Source: Primula veris (Eukaryota > Streptophyta > Magnoliopsida > Ericales > Primulaceae). From it: a stretch of DNA of 64,000 nt. The stretch covers positions 28,372,967 to 28,436,966 of the forward strand of contig OY821744.1 of the NCBI GenBank assembly GCA_963682055.1, read 5' to 3'. Shown here one piece after another: positions 22,871 through 35,200 of the stretch. How positions within the stretch are numbered: the stretch's first letter is position 1; every line of letters begins with the position of its first letter. Below the pieces are notes generated by a model. That model was given only the letters and a program-made list of their open reading frames with translations. It made no database searches and was not told where the DNA came from. A program made the position numbers and the translations under genes.

Positions 22871-24683
22871 TGTCACGCCCCAAAATCTGTAAGATACGGA
22901 TATCAAGGCCTGACCTTTTCAACAAAGGAAAAAAAAGAGACCTGTTGGTATAAAATTTACTTTAAAAGGAAAACAACTTGCGAGCTAAATGAACAATTAA
23001 ACGTATAGATAAAAATGTTTGCCAAACGCGTCTACAAGGCGAGATGGTTTTAACAAAGTTATATAAAAAAAAAAAACGAATATAATTTGCCCGTAGGCTA
23101 CAACCTCAAAAATAGTCTAAGTAAAAGAAAACGATTCAAAGAAGCCCCGAACCCATGCGATAACTTGCTAATGCTCATATCCAAACGTCTCAACCTAAGT
23201 TGTACCTGAAAGATAAAACTGTAACGGTGAGTCCCACGCACATACATAGACGGGACGACACCACACAAGATACCGTCACTCCATCACATAAATGCAAGAA
23301 CTCACAAACAACAACTACAATAACAACGTATAACAAGAAATATAATAACATCCTACTACGAAATAAAATTAAGCAACTCCAATACACATCTATAACAAAC
23401 ATGGATCTCTCGCGCCACTCGTCCCAGTCCGTAAGACGAGTCATTCCCTATACCCATCGGCCGTCTTATACCCCCAGTATAGGAAGAGACATAGACCATT
23501 GCTAACAAATAAAATAAATCACACATGGACCTCTCACGCCACCTACCCCAGTCCGTAAGGTAGGTCATTCCCTATACCACTCGGCCGTCTTATGCCCCCG
23601 GTATAGGAAGAGGCATAGACATTGCTAACAAATAAAATTTAAAGTGCGCACTTGGACCTCTTCACGCCACTCGCCCCAGTCCGTAAGACGAGTCATTCCC
23701 TATACCCCTCGGCCGTCCTATGCCCCCGGTATAGGAAGAGGCATAGACCATTGCTAACAAATAAAATAAATCACAAGGCCTCGGCCAATAATAATAAACC
23801 ATTCAATTATCATATTCTCAAAATAATAACATTCTCAAACGTCACTTTAACGCCATTCAACAAAACACATAAGCATAGGTACTAGATTCACAACTAGCCA
23901 AACAACTACAACGACATAAACTCTCATTCAGACATTTTAACAAACACCTTGTATGCGTAAACTACAACTCATCTTTATTCAACAATAATTTACCCAATTT
24001 CATCAACAACTATGATTACACCTAATCAACGCATAAAAACACACAAACTCATCCATATTCTCATTAATTCGAAATTAATATGTCTAAATTCTCAACTTCT
24101 CCAATTCAAATAATTGAATTAAAAGTGCAACAAATAAACCCCAATTAACAATTTAAGAACATAATTGAGATAAAAGGAAAACCCTCAACTTTAAAATAAA
24201 CGCAAGACCTAACCCTAACATACACACTCGTCTAGTCGCAATGGATAACCCCCGTTACCTTAGTGCGTAGAGGAGATGCTTCCGGTAAGAACCCGCTAAT
24301 GGTGGTTTTTTTTCTTTCTAGGTTTTGGAACCTCTCTTCTCTCTCTTTTCTCCCTTTGTTAGTGGGTGATTTTAGGTTTTTTTTTTTTGAAAGTGACTAA
24401 AAAGTGTTTTGATAAACTGTTTTGAGAGAGTTTGGGGAAGCGAACTATTTGGTCACCAAAGTTGTAAAAGTTAACTAAAAATCAAAACTATTATTTTACT
24501 GCTAAAAAATAACAAATGTTTAGAAACAAAACTATTGGGTACTTTTTATTTATAAATTTAGTAACAGGTTTTAAAAATAAAGTTTTTCGGAAGAGTTTCG
24601 GTTTTTGGCTAAAAATTGTATAAAGCGTTTTTGGATAGATTAAATCATAAATAAAATCACCTATGAAAATACGGGATGCTACA
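22871..24683 (-). repeat. Family R 3' LTR (minus orientation)
   Basis: Begins TGTAGCATCCCGT at 24683 and ends GGGGCGTGACA at 22871. It contains three copies of the roughly 125-130-base subrepeat (about 23396-23760), against two in the LTR at 733-2413 and three in each LTR at 41964-50748. ORFs annotated by frame alone at 23190-23885 lie inside these repeats and are not genes. Confidence 0.83.
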
Positions 24684-25230
24684 ACTAACGCTCCTTAAAA
24701 GAATTTCATCCCGAAATTTCATTTCCTCTCTATAGAACTACTCACAGAAATGATCAACTTTTATAAATAAGACCGTAAGAATTTAAACGTACAATTCGTG
24801 TCATAATTCAAGAATTAAAATACACTGGGTCCACAACCCGTTATACTCCACCATCCATAACTCAAGTAAATGAAAAACATGTAAGAATCTCAAATAAAGT
24901 AACCACCTATATACAATATCTAACAGAATAAAAGACAACAATGTAAAACAAGCAGCTACAATATAAAAGACAATAAAGTAAACTAAGCTGATATGTTTCT
25001 ACCTCAACAACTCACATGCTTCTACCTCAACAACTCCAAAACATCTACAAAACTCAAAATACGGTCTTTCTAGTAAACTAAACTCTAATAAAATAAACTC
25101 CAAACTCTAGGCATTACATATACGAACAATCAAATATGTAGTACACAATTTTATAATACTCACTTCATTTAATTAAAATACAAACCACCAAAAATTCTTT
25201 TATAAATTTTGTTTGCGCTCACCACTATCT
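22871..25230 (-). mobile_element. Family R LTR retrotransposon, 3' end (truncated)
   Basis: On the minus strand, internal sequence from about 25230 runs into a 3' LTR (24683-22871). The junction carries 'gaaattcttttaaggagcgttagt' then TGTAGCATCCCG, matching the 3' junction of the complete element at 48800-48840. Internal homology includes the 'gttgaggtagaaaca' segment, which is duplicated here near 25000. The 5' part is missing: homology stops where an unrelated duplicated module begins at about 25231. No coding capacity is seen. Confidence 0.8.
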
Positions 25231-25235
25231 ATTGT

Positions 25236-25459
25236 TGTAATTATTATTATTTTTTACAATTTTTCACTAGCCTTGCTTATTTAACTAGCCTTTGTCTTTT
25301 CCGGCAATACAATATTTCTTCTCTTCAGGTGATATCTTCCTATGTCTTGTAATTATTATTATTTTTTACAATTTTTAACTAGCCTTGCTTATTTAACTAG
25401 CCTTTGTCTTTTCCGGCAATACAATGTTTATTCTCTTCGATCAGGTGATATCTTCCTAT
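25236..25459. repeat. 112-bp tandem duplication
   Basis: The block starting TGTAATTATTATTATTTTTT at 25236 is repeated from 25348 with few differences, giving a period of 112 bases. Each unit carries 'ctagcctttgtcttttccgg' and 'gatatcttcctatgtc'. The single-copy counterpart is on the other strand at about 39508-39580, so the duplication happened here. Confidence 0.75.
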
Positions 25460-25690
25460 GTCGATCGACGACAACCAAAGTTAGAGTGAACCAGCATATA
25501 TCTTCATGGTTTATAAAAAATATTATGTCTTTTTGAGTGGAAATGTTGTATATAACCGAGTCAAATTGATAAACGGTTCTTTTGAGAATGTTTTTTTGTT
25601 GACGTCTTCTGACTTGAGAATTATGTAAGGACAAGTTAAGATGCCGGTAAACATACAGCCTTAGAAGTGCAAATAAGTATTTCATTTCGG
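25265..25690 (-). repeat. Unknown ORF module, copy 1 (pairs with 39290-39585)
   Basis: Minus-strand frame 25685-25428 encodes MKYLFALLRLYVYRHLNLSL and continues through QVRRRQQKN to INHEDICWFTLTLVVVD. A closely similar frame lies on the plus strand at 39288-39572. Both copies stay open over about 80 codons with few differences. The module abuts copy C where its two last XH exons should be. I do not recognise the protein. It may be a captured gene piece or part of an uncharacterised DNA transposon. Confidence 0.45.
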
Positions 25691-26375
25691 AAGCTAGCTA
25701 TAATCTGGCTATAGACCAGCTAATCAGATATTTAATACTTATATAACAAATGCTAAGTACATAATAATGTATAGCACCTCTTGGAAATATCAAGTATGTA
25801 TGAAACCAAGCTGCATACCTGAAACCGTAAATATTTTAAGGTTTATGCATTTTGTCTAACTTACAAAGGTCATATCTACTCAAATGTTAATTTACAAAGG
25901 TACTAAAAACTAGGAATTGTATTTATTCATCTCTCTCTTTTGGTATTCCATTATATTACTTACCAGATTTCAGTACAACAGAAACTAGTTTCATCGGTAA
26001 AAAAAAATTTTGACAGCATCACCCAAGCGAGAGATAAAAATCGAAACTTAAGCCAAAATTCTCTTATTACAGGACGTCAAAAGAAGTTACCATATGACAT
26101 TTTATATTTTGAAGGATTGTGGATTTGGTCTAACATGCAAGTGTCATATTCTCATCTTACATTAAATCAGAAAAGCTTTAAAAACTAGTATCATTAGCAT
26201 AAAACTAAAATTTCTTTTAACAGGTCTTGATAAGGAGTAAGGACCACGTATCTCGCATGCCTTATTTAGACAATTGTGTACCAGATTTACGAGACAGTTT
26301 TAATTCTATCTTATCGAGAGAGAGAAAAGGGTGCTTAAAGCACCATTCACAAGGGAGTTAACAGCGGAAACTTAC

Positions 26376-27568
26376 GCCAATAAGTTCTTGGAAAGATTCT
26401 TGCAATTCTTCGTTAGCATTGAGGTCCTTCGCTATCAGCACCTGATTAAGAGCTTCAATATGTTCAAGTTCTTCCTCTTTATCTTCAAGTTCTTTCTGAA
26501 TCAATTCCATTTTCTTCTTTAGCTCCTCATCATCACCTCCACTGCCCATATGCTTTATAACTTGTATAGCACCCCTCATTCTCTCTATGTCTAGCTCAAC
26601 CACCTGTTTAGCATCTAACTGCTTTTCTAGCTCTATGATTCTTTTATGAAGAATCTCCTTCTCTCTCCACTGATCCTCGGCCAGCTTCAACATACTATGA
26701 TCAGCTTTATTCTGCTCACAAATAGCCATTTTATTCACTAGCTTTCAGCCTCGAGCTTCTCTTTCTCGTTCTCATTAACAGCCGCCCTCTTCTCCAATTC
26801 TCTCTCCCTCTCTTCTAGCTCTTTTCTTTGTGCTTCCAACTGATATCTACTGTTTTCGTGCTCGCTAGAAATCCTCTTGAGCTGGCTACGGGCGTCGTTC
26901 TGCATTCTCACTAGGGCTTCATTATGAGCTCTAAGCATCTGATCCTTTTCAGTTATCAAACTAGAGAGGGCCATTTTAGTTCGATTGTATTTGCATTCTA
27001 TCTCTTTGAGGCTTCTATTTTTCACCTCAATCACAGTTTTCAGATTCGTTAGCAGCTTAGAGGTTTTCCTCTTTTCTTCCTCTTGAACTTGGGACACTGT
27101 TTTGAGATCCCTAATCTTTCGGATTTGTTCACCAATGATACCACTCGACTTATATTCAGCCTCACGTGCAACCCATCCGTATAGCTTATCACCGGGATCT
27201 TTTGCTAATTTAAATTCCTTTATGCCACTGTGATTAGCTTGAAAGTATTTTTCAAACATCATTGCGTTCGTAAATCCTGCCCAATCATTATTAAACTCTA
27301 CTATAGCATACCCTGAAAACCCGTCAGAATTCCACAATGGTTGAACCCTCTTAGGATTAAATCCCTTTTCTTTCAAGTCATTTTTTATTCCAGATCCACT
27401 TCGCCCAACAAATCTCCTATCCTTTATTTCCCTCGGGATATTTGCAATAACACCCAAACAAGGCCAGACAAGTGATTCATCTGCCTTGATATCCTCGGGT
27501 AATTTTGCAGCCTCAACTGTAGGCAATGTTTGGTCTATATCCAATTCTTCTGATGATGACTGAGACAT
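26376..27568 (-). pseudogene. IDN2/FDM-like XS/XH gene, copy C (frameshift, 3' exons lost)
   Basis: Exon 1 equals copy A exon 1 with few changes: XS domain (residues about 30-147, LVWPCLGVIANIP, EFNNDWAGF, GDKLYGW), a long coiled coil and the start of XH, ending at a GT donor after 26376. One base is missing near 26742 (CTAGCTTTCAG where copy A has CAGATTTTCAG), so the frame breaks in the coiled coil after about residue 275. Homology to copy A continues through the intron to about 25690 and then stops. Exons 2 and 3 of the XH domain are absent. The sequence upstream of 27590 differs from copy A because A, not C, was rearranged there. C therefore shows the older 5' flank of this lineage. Confidence 0.87.
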
Positions 27569-27599
27569 ATCTGCATAATATACAACAGTCGATACATCT

Positions 27600-28256
27600 T
27601 AAAATTGTCGAAATGAGTAACCTTAATGCTAAGCAGACATGAATAAAGTGAAGAGCAAAGCAACGAAGCAGATAAAAAATAAACCCATTTGTTTGTCAAA
27701 AGGATCCCAGCTGAGTTAAATTGGCAGCTACATATTCACTGCAGTTACATACAATGAAAATCATACTGTGTAATTTTGGTAAGGTGATGATCTAAGAACT
27801 TTTTCTTCACATTTTATGATAAATAACCGCTCTTCCAGTGGCAGTAAAGAGAAAAAAGGAAATAAATAAATTGGCCCATGGAACTTCTCAGTTCACCTTG
27901 GTCATCATCAAGTGAATGTCTTACATAACAATCTAAGGGAACATCTACTTCGCCCCAATGAATGGTAAGGAGTAATGCAATTTTCTTTTATCAGTTTGCC
28001 TATCGTTTATGGGCAGCAACGCACAGGAAAGAATAATGTTCTAAGCCCTGTCTTTGTTTGGTATCACATTGTCATAAAGCAAAAGAGAACTACAGTAACT
28101 TCAAATCACAACTTACATAATTAGTTGTTGCATCACACATAATAGTCATTTTACTGTCTGTTCAAGCTAGACATCTCTTTTTTCATTATTGTTACGCGTG
28201 AAACAAGCAGCAGAAAGACCGTGGTGATAGAATGCAAAATAAACTTAACAATAAAT
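27600..28256. other. 5' flank of copy C, no gene seen
   Basis: AT-rich sequence upstream of the copy C start. It would be expected to hold the promoter and any 5' exon encoding a zf-XS domain. No CPYC-type zinc-finger coding stretch was found on the minus strand here. Confidence 0.4.
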
Positions 28257-28599
28257 AATTATTGTTTACTACACTAACTTATTGGTGGTTAAAAATTTGC
28301 ACTCACCTTACAAGTTTAATAATTTACATACTCACCGATAACAGAGTCATCAATCAAAACACTCCAGTTAACTTATGTTAACTTTTTAACCGATTTTTGG
28401 TCATCTGCAATGTTTGTTTTACTCTTAAATCATAGCTGGAAGTGGTCACGTGACCAAACTTCTCTTAAATGGCAAACATAAATCAACTAAAGTGTGTTGA
28501 TTTATAGATCTCTTATAGGTGAGTATGTAAATTGTTTTTCTTGTAAGGTGAGTATGCAAATTCTTAATCACAAATAGGTTGGTGTAGTAAACAATAATT
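28257..28599. mobile_element. MITE with long terminal inverted repeats
   Basis: The ends are AATTATTGTTTACTAC at 28257 and its exact complement at 28584-28599. Inverted similarity continues inwards for roughly 95 bases (28257-28355 against 28505-28599), including GCACTCACCTTACAAG and TTACATACTCACC. Total length is 343 bases with no coding potential. I could not settle the target duplication, so the superfamily is open; long inverted repeats would suit a Mutator-like MITE. Confidence 0.65.
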
Positions 28600-28899
28600 T
28601 TCTCTAAAAAATATTATATCCTCGGTATTAGAGGCCGATGCATTGAGAAAGAGTAAGACATTAGTCATCAACTACCGGTTGTTTCACATAAAAGTCGATG
28701 GAAAAAGAAGAACACCGCTACTTATCACTCAGCTAGAACAAGGTAACTAAACTACTGCAGTCTCAAAAAGTTACTGCCGTTGAAAAATTATTTTTGTATG
28801 TAGGCGACCAGAGAATACTTTTCTTTTGTTCATATTATCTGATAAAGAAAACAACGGTGTTGTGCCTGTATCGTTGGCAAACTAAAAGAGATAAAAGTA
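28600..28899. other. Intergenic, no gene seen
   Basis: About 300 bases between the MITE and the copia element. The last base begins the AAAGT target duplication (28900-28904). Confidence 0.4.
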
Positions 28900-28904
28900 A
28901 AAGT

Positions 28905-30371
28905 TGTTGGTTTTGTACTATATCGAAAAGCAATAAATTAAATAACAAATGACTGAAATGGAAATAAACAATTTTATTTCTCACAAACGGAATATAAATT
29001 ACAATTCCTGACTCATACAGAATTTTAAATTACACTAATTAAATTCCAGACAGATTTAATATAAATTATTAAAATGCTGGACTGAATTGTAATTGTTTAA
29101 AACTGTTAGACAGAATAGTATAATTACTAAACTGCTGGACTGTTTAACAAATAAAAGAAACTGCCAGACAGAATAGTATGATTACTAAGCTGCTGGACTG
29201 TTTATGTAAATACTGAAAATTAAATTAGAGAATTGGAAAATTACAGAATTAGAAAGGACTGAATTGAAATTACAGAAAGTAAAGGTACCGGAAAGTAAAT
29301 ACAGAAAGTAAACAGTACTGAAATGAAATTACATAAAAGTAAACAGTACAGAATTAAAAGGACTGAAATGTAAATGATAGAATTAAACAGTACTGAAATG
29401 TAATGAACAGAATATAAAAGGACTAAAATAAAAAGAAGTGGTAACTGTTGGGCAGTTTCCCTTAAACAATATTTCCCGAACCACCATAAAGGTTTCTGGT
29501 TCTCGGGACTTTGTTCCCAAGGTACAACTTCTGTCTCAGAGTGGTTCGTGTGGAAACCGGCACCGAACCACATGTCGAGTTGTTGGGGGTGTGATTCTCT
29601 CTCTAATATGATGCTATGTATGTTGTGTTGTGTGTGTTTGTTGTCTCTGAAATGAGAGGGGAAGGGCTGCCTTTTATAGGCTTTTTTGAAACCGCAGCCA
29701 TTAATGATCATTCAATTCTGGAAATTACAATCCCAGAATCCGCCCATTCAATTTCTGAAACTGCAGCACTTAATCTGCTATTTATTCTCATTGAATGCTG
29801 ACATTTCAATTTGCTGGAAACTCTAGGGACTACTTTTGTATTTTATACAAAACTCCCTTTTCAGATTTGACCCAAGACCCAAGACCCGAGACATTCCCCA
29901 AATCGCAAATCCCAAATCCCAATCCCAATCCCAAGCCCAAGCCCAAGTCCAAGCCTGCGCCCGTGCCCGCGAGTTAATTTTACAATATATATACAAGTCC
30001 CGAGACCCGAGCGAGCGCGAGTGTGTGATACACACTAATACACTTAAGTGTATGTGGACATGTTAGTTTAACAACTACATGGGTTGGACTTGTATATATA
30101 TTGTAAAATTAACTCTTAATTCTTCAACATGGGAAAACACTCAATGGTTTTCCATTTATTCTTCCATTTTCCAGCATTGATGTTTTTTCCTCTTTCGAGA
30201 ACCCAACTTTGAAGCCGATTAGTATTCACACACATTCTCCGAATAGGTCATGCGATATACCGTTACGAAACTCGTCACATGTTGTCAACTCACTGTTGTC
30301 ACATGTAATATCGACTCGAAGTTGGTCATGTGACCATTCGGAAACACCCATGTAAAACATGTTTTTCCAAC
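28905..30371 (-). repeat. Copia 3' LTR (minus orientation), with TATA box
   Basis: A 1467-base LTR from TGTTGGAAAAACATG at 30371 to CCAACA at 28905. A TATA box (CTATAAAAGG on the minus strand, about 29669-29680) lies after a CCCAAG/CCCAAT-repeat region, placing the likely U3/R start. The distal part (about 28920-29440) is built of degenerate short repeats around 'gctggactg' and 'cagtac(t)gaaatg'. The reading frames at 29241-30066 lie in this LTR and are not genes. Confidence 0.83.
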
Positions 30372-30734
30372 AATCCCCCACATGAATGCAATTGGCTGAA
30401 AATAAAAATGCCCCTAAATGCATACTAGAGAACCGCAAGAGTTCACTGCATAAGGACAGGTAGCGCGCGCCTTGAACCTGCCATAGTGACGTAAAATCTG
30501 CCATATTTGGTCGTGGACTGCCTTGGCAAAATTCAACCGAGTGCTCTAGTGATTTAGCCCATGGCTCATCACATAGTATCGGCCATACACACTCGTCATA
30601 GGTGATTTCAAGTTAAGGGTGTCCTGACTCACCCCTCTCGACCTTCGAGATCTTTGTTTTCATTAAGAGCCTCATGCTCACCCTTTAGATGGTCTAGGTC
30701 TATCACTCTTTCATCCTAAAAATGGGTTGGGAAC
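30372..30734 (-). other. Copia 3' untranslated region and polypurine tract
   Basis: On the minus strand, sequence after the RNase H stop leads to CATGTGGGGGATTG directly before the LTR start at 30371. The GTGGGGGAT purine tract is the expected plus-strand primer. Confidence 0.7.
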
Positions 30735-31016
30735 CTAGGTTCCCAAATGCTTTGTTCGGTCACCCACACAGTTTGGTTTTCCCGTTGAACCTGATGCTGG
30801 AGAATCCTGTTCGGGTTGGGTAGCCTCCTCTGAGGGGATGCCCAATTTTATGGGCTTCAACCCCATTCCCCTCGATGAGACTTCAACTACTACCTGAGTC
30901 AAGCCTTTTGTTAATCGATCCGCAATATTATTCTTAGATCTCACAAAATCTAGGGATACCACACCGTTAGCTAACAGTTCCCCCGCGATCCGAGCGAGCA
31001 CACGTGTGTGGTACAC
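30735..31016 (-). pseudogene. Copia RNase H C-terminal remnant
   Basis: Minus-strand frame with ELLANGVVSLDFVRSKNNIA and DRLTKGL, then SRGMGLKPI. These are the closing motifs of copia RNase H, where the polyprotein usually reads 'G.I.I.FV.S..N.AD.LTKGL'. It starts abruptly at the join with the truncated 5' LTR near 31005. The first few residues come from LTR sequence, so the frame's ATG is not a real start. Everything upstream of this in pol is deleted. Confidence 0.75.
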
Positions 31017-31382
31017 ACTAATACACTTAAGTGTATGTGGACATGTTAGTTTAACAACTACATGGGTTGGACTTGTATATATATTGTAAAATTAACTCTT
31101 AATTCTCCAATATGGGATAACACTCAATGGTTTTCCATTTATTCTTCCATTTTCCAGCATTGAGGTTTTCTCCTCTTTCGAGAACCCAACTTTGAAGCCG
31201 ATTAGTATTCACACCCATTCTCCGAATAGGTCATGCGATATACCGTTACGAAGCTCGTCACACGAGCTACTCAAACGCATTGAGCACGGCATTGACAACT
31301 CACTGTTGTCACATGTAATATCGACTCGAAGTCGGTCCTGTGACCATTCGGAAACACCCATGTAAAACATGTTTTTCCAACA
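31005..31382 (-). repeat. Copia 5' LTR, truncated
   Basis: The first 378 or so bases of the LTR, matching 30371-29995 nearly exactly, including 'ctaatacacttaagtgta' and the near-palindromic GTGTGTGGTACACAC. The remaining 1.1 kb, with promoter and primer site, is absent. Confidence 0.8.
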
Positions 31383-31387
31383 AAAGT

Positions 31388-32252
31388 TACAGCTGATCTT
31401 GCCCGACAATGTGACTTATCAAAATTAACAATCTTAATCACCAATTGAACATCTTGATGGCAATGTCAAAGTGAATGCTTAGGAGACTAGAAAATATGTA
31501 TGTTTTTTTATCCACTTGAACTTGAGAAACTTCTTCAAATCACAGTTCATATAATTAGCTGTTGCATAACACATACAAGTTATCATGTTCAAGTATGACA
31601 ATCCTAAATGAAATAATATGTTGGGTAGAAATGATTCCATAATTGCGCAATTATACTGACTAGTTCACTCTATTTTGGTTGTTGATAGAGGAAAATATCA
31701 CAATCCTTCTGTTTTATAGCAGTAAGAGAAGAGAATTTGTTACAGCAAAGAAAACGGCTGTTGATGAAACAGGGAAAGTCTGAAACTACAATAGGTTATC
31801 AACAAACTTAAGAGAGCATTACCATAATTTGAAACCTGTTCAATATCATAAATTCTTATTGAGAAGTACTAAAATTCTCTTTAAAACGATAAAAATGTGC
31901 TTTTTAAGCATGCAAAATTACTCGACTTCATTCGTGCTGCCAGCTAGAATTGTTTGATGTTTCCCATCCAAGGATAATAGTCATATCATTTTAATGAAGA
32001 CAAAAAATTTGATGCAATGAATTAAAACGCAATATTCGAACCAAAAGGTTGAATATACTTAATATCAGCATTTGCACCTTAGATGGAATCATCACGACTG
32101 TCTCAAATACGAAAAAACACATCTGAGTTTTACTCAATTAACACAAGTTTTGTTAAAAACCACGAAAAAAGCCACGAACCCCATAAACCAAGCTCTTGGT
32201 TAACTTTTAACCTTCCACTTAATCTAGATAGAAACATTGGCCATATATGAGT
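31388..32252. other. 3' flank of copy D, no further gene seen
   Basis: AT-rich sequence downstream of the copy D stop codon. It should hold the 3' UTR and polyadenylation site. It contains no frame I can support. Confidence 0.45.
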
Positions 32253-35200
32253 TTAACGTTGGTCATAAGAAAATCTCTTCCTCTTCTTCTTCTTGAGGGT
32301 CTTCCATTGACTGAGTATGAGTTTAACTGCTTCGTTAAGACTAGCCTTCCTATTTTCCTTTGAATTCCACAGCTCTGGAACGGGATACCGGCCACTCGGA
32401 TTGAATTCATTTAGTTCTTTCAAAGAGGTGATCACAGCTTGATACGGTTCATCCCCAAACTCCTCTTTAAGACTTTTTAGCTTTTCATCCTCATAGTCAA
32501 TAACTTCCTGAACAATACACATTGGTCATATATGCAGGTGTTTCTACTTTCTAGTAAGAAAATGAAACAGGGAAGCTAATAGAGACATAATGCGCATTTT
32601 CAGTTGTATCCTAATCAAAAATGTATTCCGTGTTTCTTATTCAAGATGAGGGAAAAAGTAATACTACTTATAAGTGAGTTCCTTGGGTAGATGAAATAAT
32701 ACAGTTAAAGAGTAATAATCTATAATTCTATGGACAGAAAATAATGTTTGGGTAAATCCATGCACATTTGTAGTTTAATAAGAAACCATAATAAGAAAGT
32801 CTTGTCGTCAAAAATACTTTCTGATGCACATTTGTAAGTTTATATTTTACTAAAAAGTAACTACGAAAAAGCCATAAATGTGGATAATCAGAAAAAGAAG
32901 AAAAAGTAATGATAAAAACAGGTCATTGTGAAGAAGAAGATAGTAAAAATAAGAAGTAACGGTCCTACGGAGGCTAAGCTTACTGATGATTTGCATCAAG
33001 TTCTGGAATTTTTATACCTTATAAGCTCATTTGTTTCTGAAGAAGAGGGGGTAATTTGCACAAATAATTGCAAAAAAGCAAATGCCTCTACATAGTAACA
33101 TATACCTGATGACCGTTCCCAACAGGGACCATCTTGAATGGGTGCCAGTGAGGATCCCTCAGGTAATCCTCCCATGTGGAGCACAACTCCATGGCTTTCT
33201 TATTTACATCCTCGTTGCCGTTGTACTTTCTTTGCATAGCATTTTTGAATGGCTTACCATCAAGTTCTCCCATCCTCTTGACACGGATGTTAGCACGGCT
33301 TTCCTTCAAACCCTACAACGGAAAAGGAAAATGATAGTAATTTAAAAGGTGTTTGAGTTCCGTTTTCCTTTTTATGATTAGTAGAATGTACAAAAAGGGT
33401 CAGATAAAAATCATAAAATGTGAACTAAGAATATGTTGTCTATCTGAGTTCTACCTCTAGAAGAGATTCAGTTTGAATCTGATAAGCAAAGCAAGGTTTA
33501 CGAAGAAACTTATGCTGTAAGCTGAAAGAAACAAGAAATTCATTTCAGACCATTGCAAATAACCCTAGCTCTTCGAAATGCTTACATTTTTTTTGGGTTG
33601 CCAACTTAATGAACAAATAGATCTCATAAATACTCTCTGACTATTTCCACATAATACAAAAATAGCTCAAACCCTGAACAAATACATGCATCCACCCATT
33701 GTTGAAAACAGCATCCCAGAAAAGAATCACCCTCCTTTATGTATGTTTTTACTAAGCACCAAATAAGAATGCATGTAATTTGATATTCCATGATCTCCAA
33801 GGTTAAGCATACTACATTTCAAGATTACAAAAGTATGTATTTAGGGGTTGTTCAGTGGCAGTTTTTAAGCTAAAATGCTGGATCTTTTGACACAGATAAA
33901 GTTAAGTGTTTTAGATATAAGTATAGGGCATTTGGCTTAATCTAACATAAGCTAAATAACAATAAAAAGACAGACATACTGGCTAATTAACAAATAGCTA
34001 AGTCACTTAAAAGTAAAAATTAAGCTATAATTCATCTATTGTTAAGATAAGTTCCAAATCAAATTAAGGCTTAATAATCAAACAAATTTTGGTTTAAAAG
34101 CTGATCATATAAAATTAGTACAGCTTAAAAGTAAAAAACAACTAGAGATTTAAAGCTCAAACAAAACAAGAAAGTGAAAAGAAACAGGTAAATCTTACAT
34201 TAATAAGCTCTTTGTGACCTTGGGTTGTTTCATCGTTAGTGTTACGCTCCTTCACTATCAGTGTCTGGTTCAAAGCTTCAAGGCATTCAAGCTCGTCTAC
34301 CTTATCTTCAAGTTCTTGCTGAATAGAATCCAGCCTTTTCTTTTCCTCATCATCACCATCTTTGCTCATATGTTTCATTACTTCTGTTGCACCCTTTAAA
34401 CGCTCAATTTCTAACTCTAATGCTTGTTTGGCATCGAGTTGCTTTTCAAGCTCCAATATTCTACTGTGAAGTTCCTCCTTTTCTCTCTGCAATTTACATC
34501 AAACTTTATATGTTATTATTCTACAAAAGAAAATTAAGCTGTGGCACCTTCTGTAAAAAAAATCTGTACCGCACCTTTTGATCTTCAGCCAGCTGCAGCA
34601 TGCTTTCATCCGCCTTCTCTTGCTCAAAAATGGCAGTCTCATTCTGTCATAAAAATTATTAAAATAACATTTATGCTGCCCACTCTTTCCTCTACATCCA
34701 AAAAACTAAGAACTAAATGTACAAAGAAAAAATCTGGAGGAATAAGCCGTCCCGTATCATGGTATCAGGTATACATAAATTTTGAAGATAAGTTAAGGTG
34801 TCCACTAAGCTACCCCTGAATCTTGACGACTTCGAAAATAAATAACTACACGTATTTCTCAGTTTCATCAGCGTACCCCTCTATAAGAAAGGAGATAAGA
34901 CATTATTGCCTTGAACTATTCCATATTTAAACTCCAAATTTTCCAAAATAGATGCACTTGCATAATCTAGTTTAACTTAATCTCTTTCGAATATTTTACT
35001 AAGAACTTTAAAAAAAAAATGTTACTAAGAAGTTAGATTATTAGAACAGGGTTATTACTGAAGACCAATAAAAGCATGCCATACAGGTTACAGAACAACT
35101 ATGTATAATATATCATAACGAATAAGTTACTGGAGATCGAGATACAACTAGATATTCAAGTCTGATACAAACAGCCCACAAAAGAGAAACAGGTATATAT

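Larger units (their letters stand above)
28905..31382 (-). mobile_element. Internally deleted Ty1-copia element
   Basis: The element is bounded by AAAGT at 28900-28904 and at 31383-31387, a perfect five-base target duplication. Its termini are the inverted pair TGTTGG...CCAACA. On the minus strand it has a partial 5' LTR (31382 to about 31005), then the end of a copia RNase H, a 3' untranslated stretch, a polypurine tract at the LTR edge and a full 3' LTR (30371-28905). Primer site, gag and nearly all of pol are gone. The two LTR starts are nearly identical over some 370 bases. A deletion reaching from inside the 5' LTR into the RNase H end would explain this structure. Confidence 0.85.

Noticed and set aside
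29241..30066. ORFs including a Pro/Lys/Gln-rich frame (NPNPNPKPKPKSKP)
   Set aside because: Generated by a CCCAAG/CCCAAT simple repeat in the copia LTR upstream of its TATA box.
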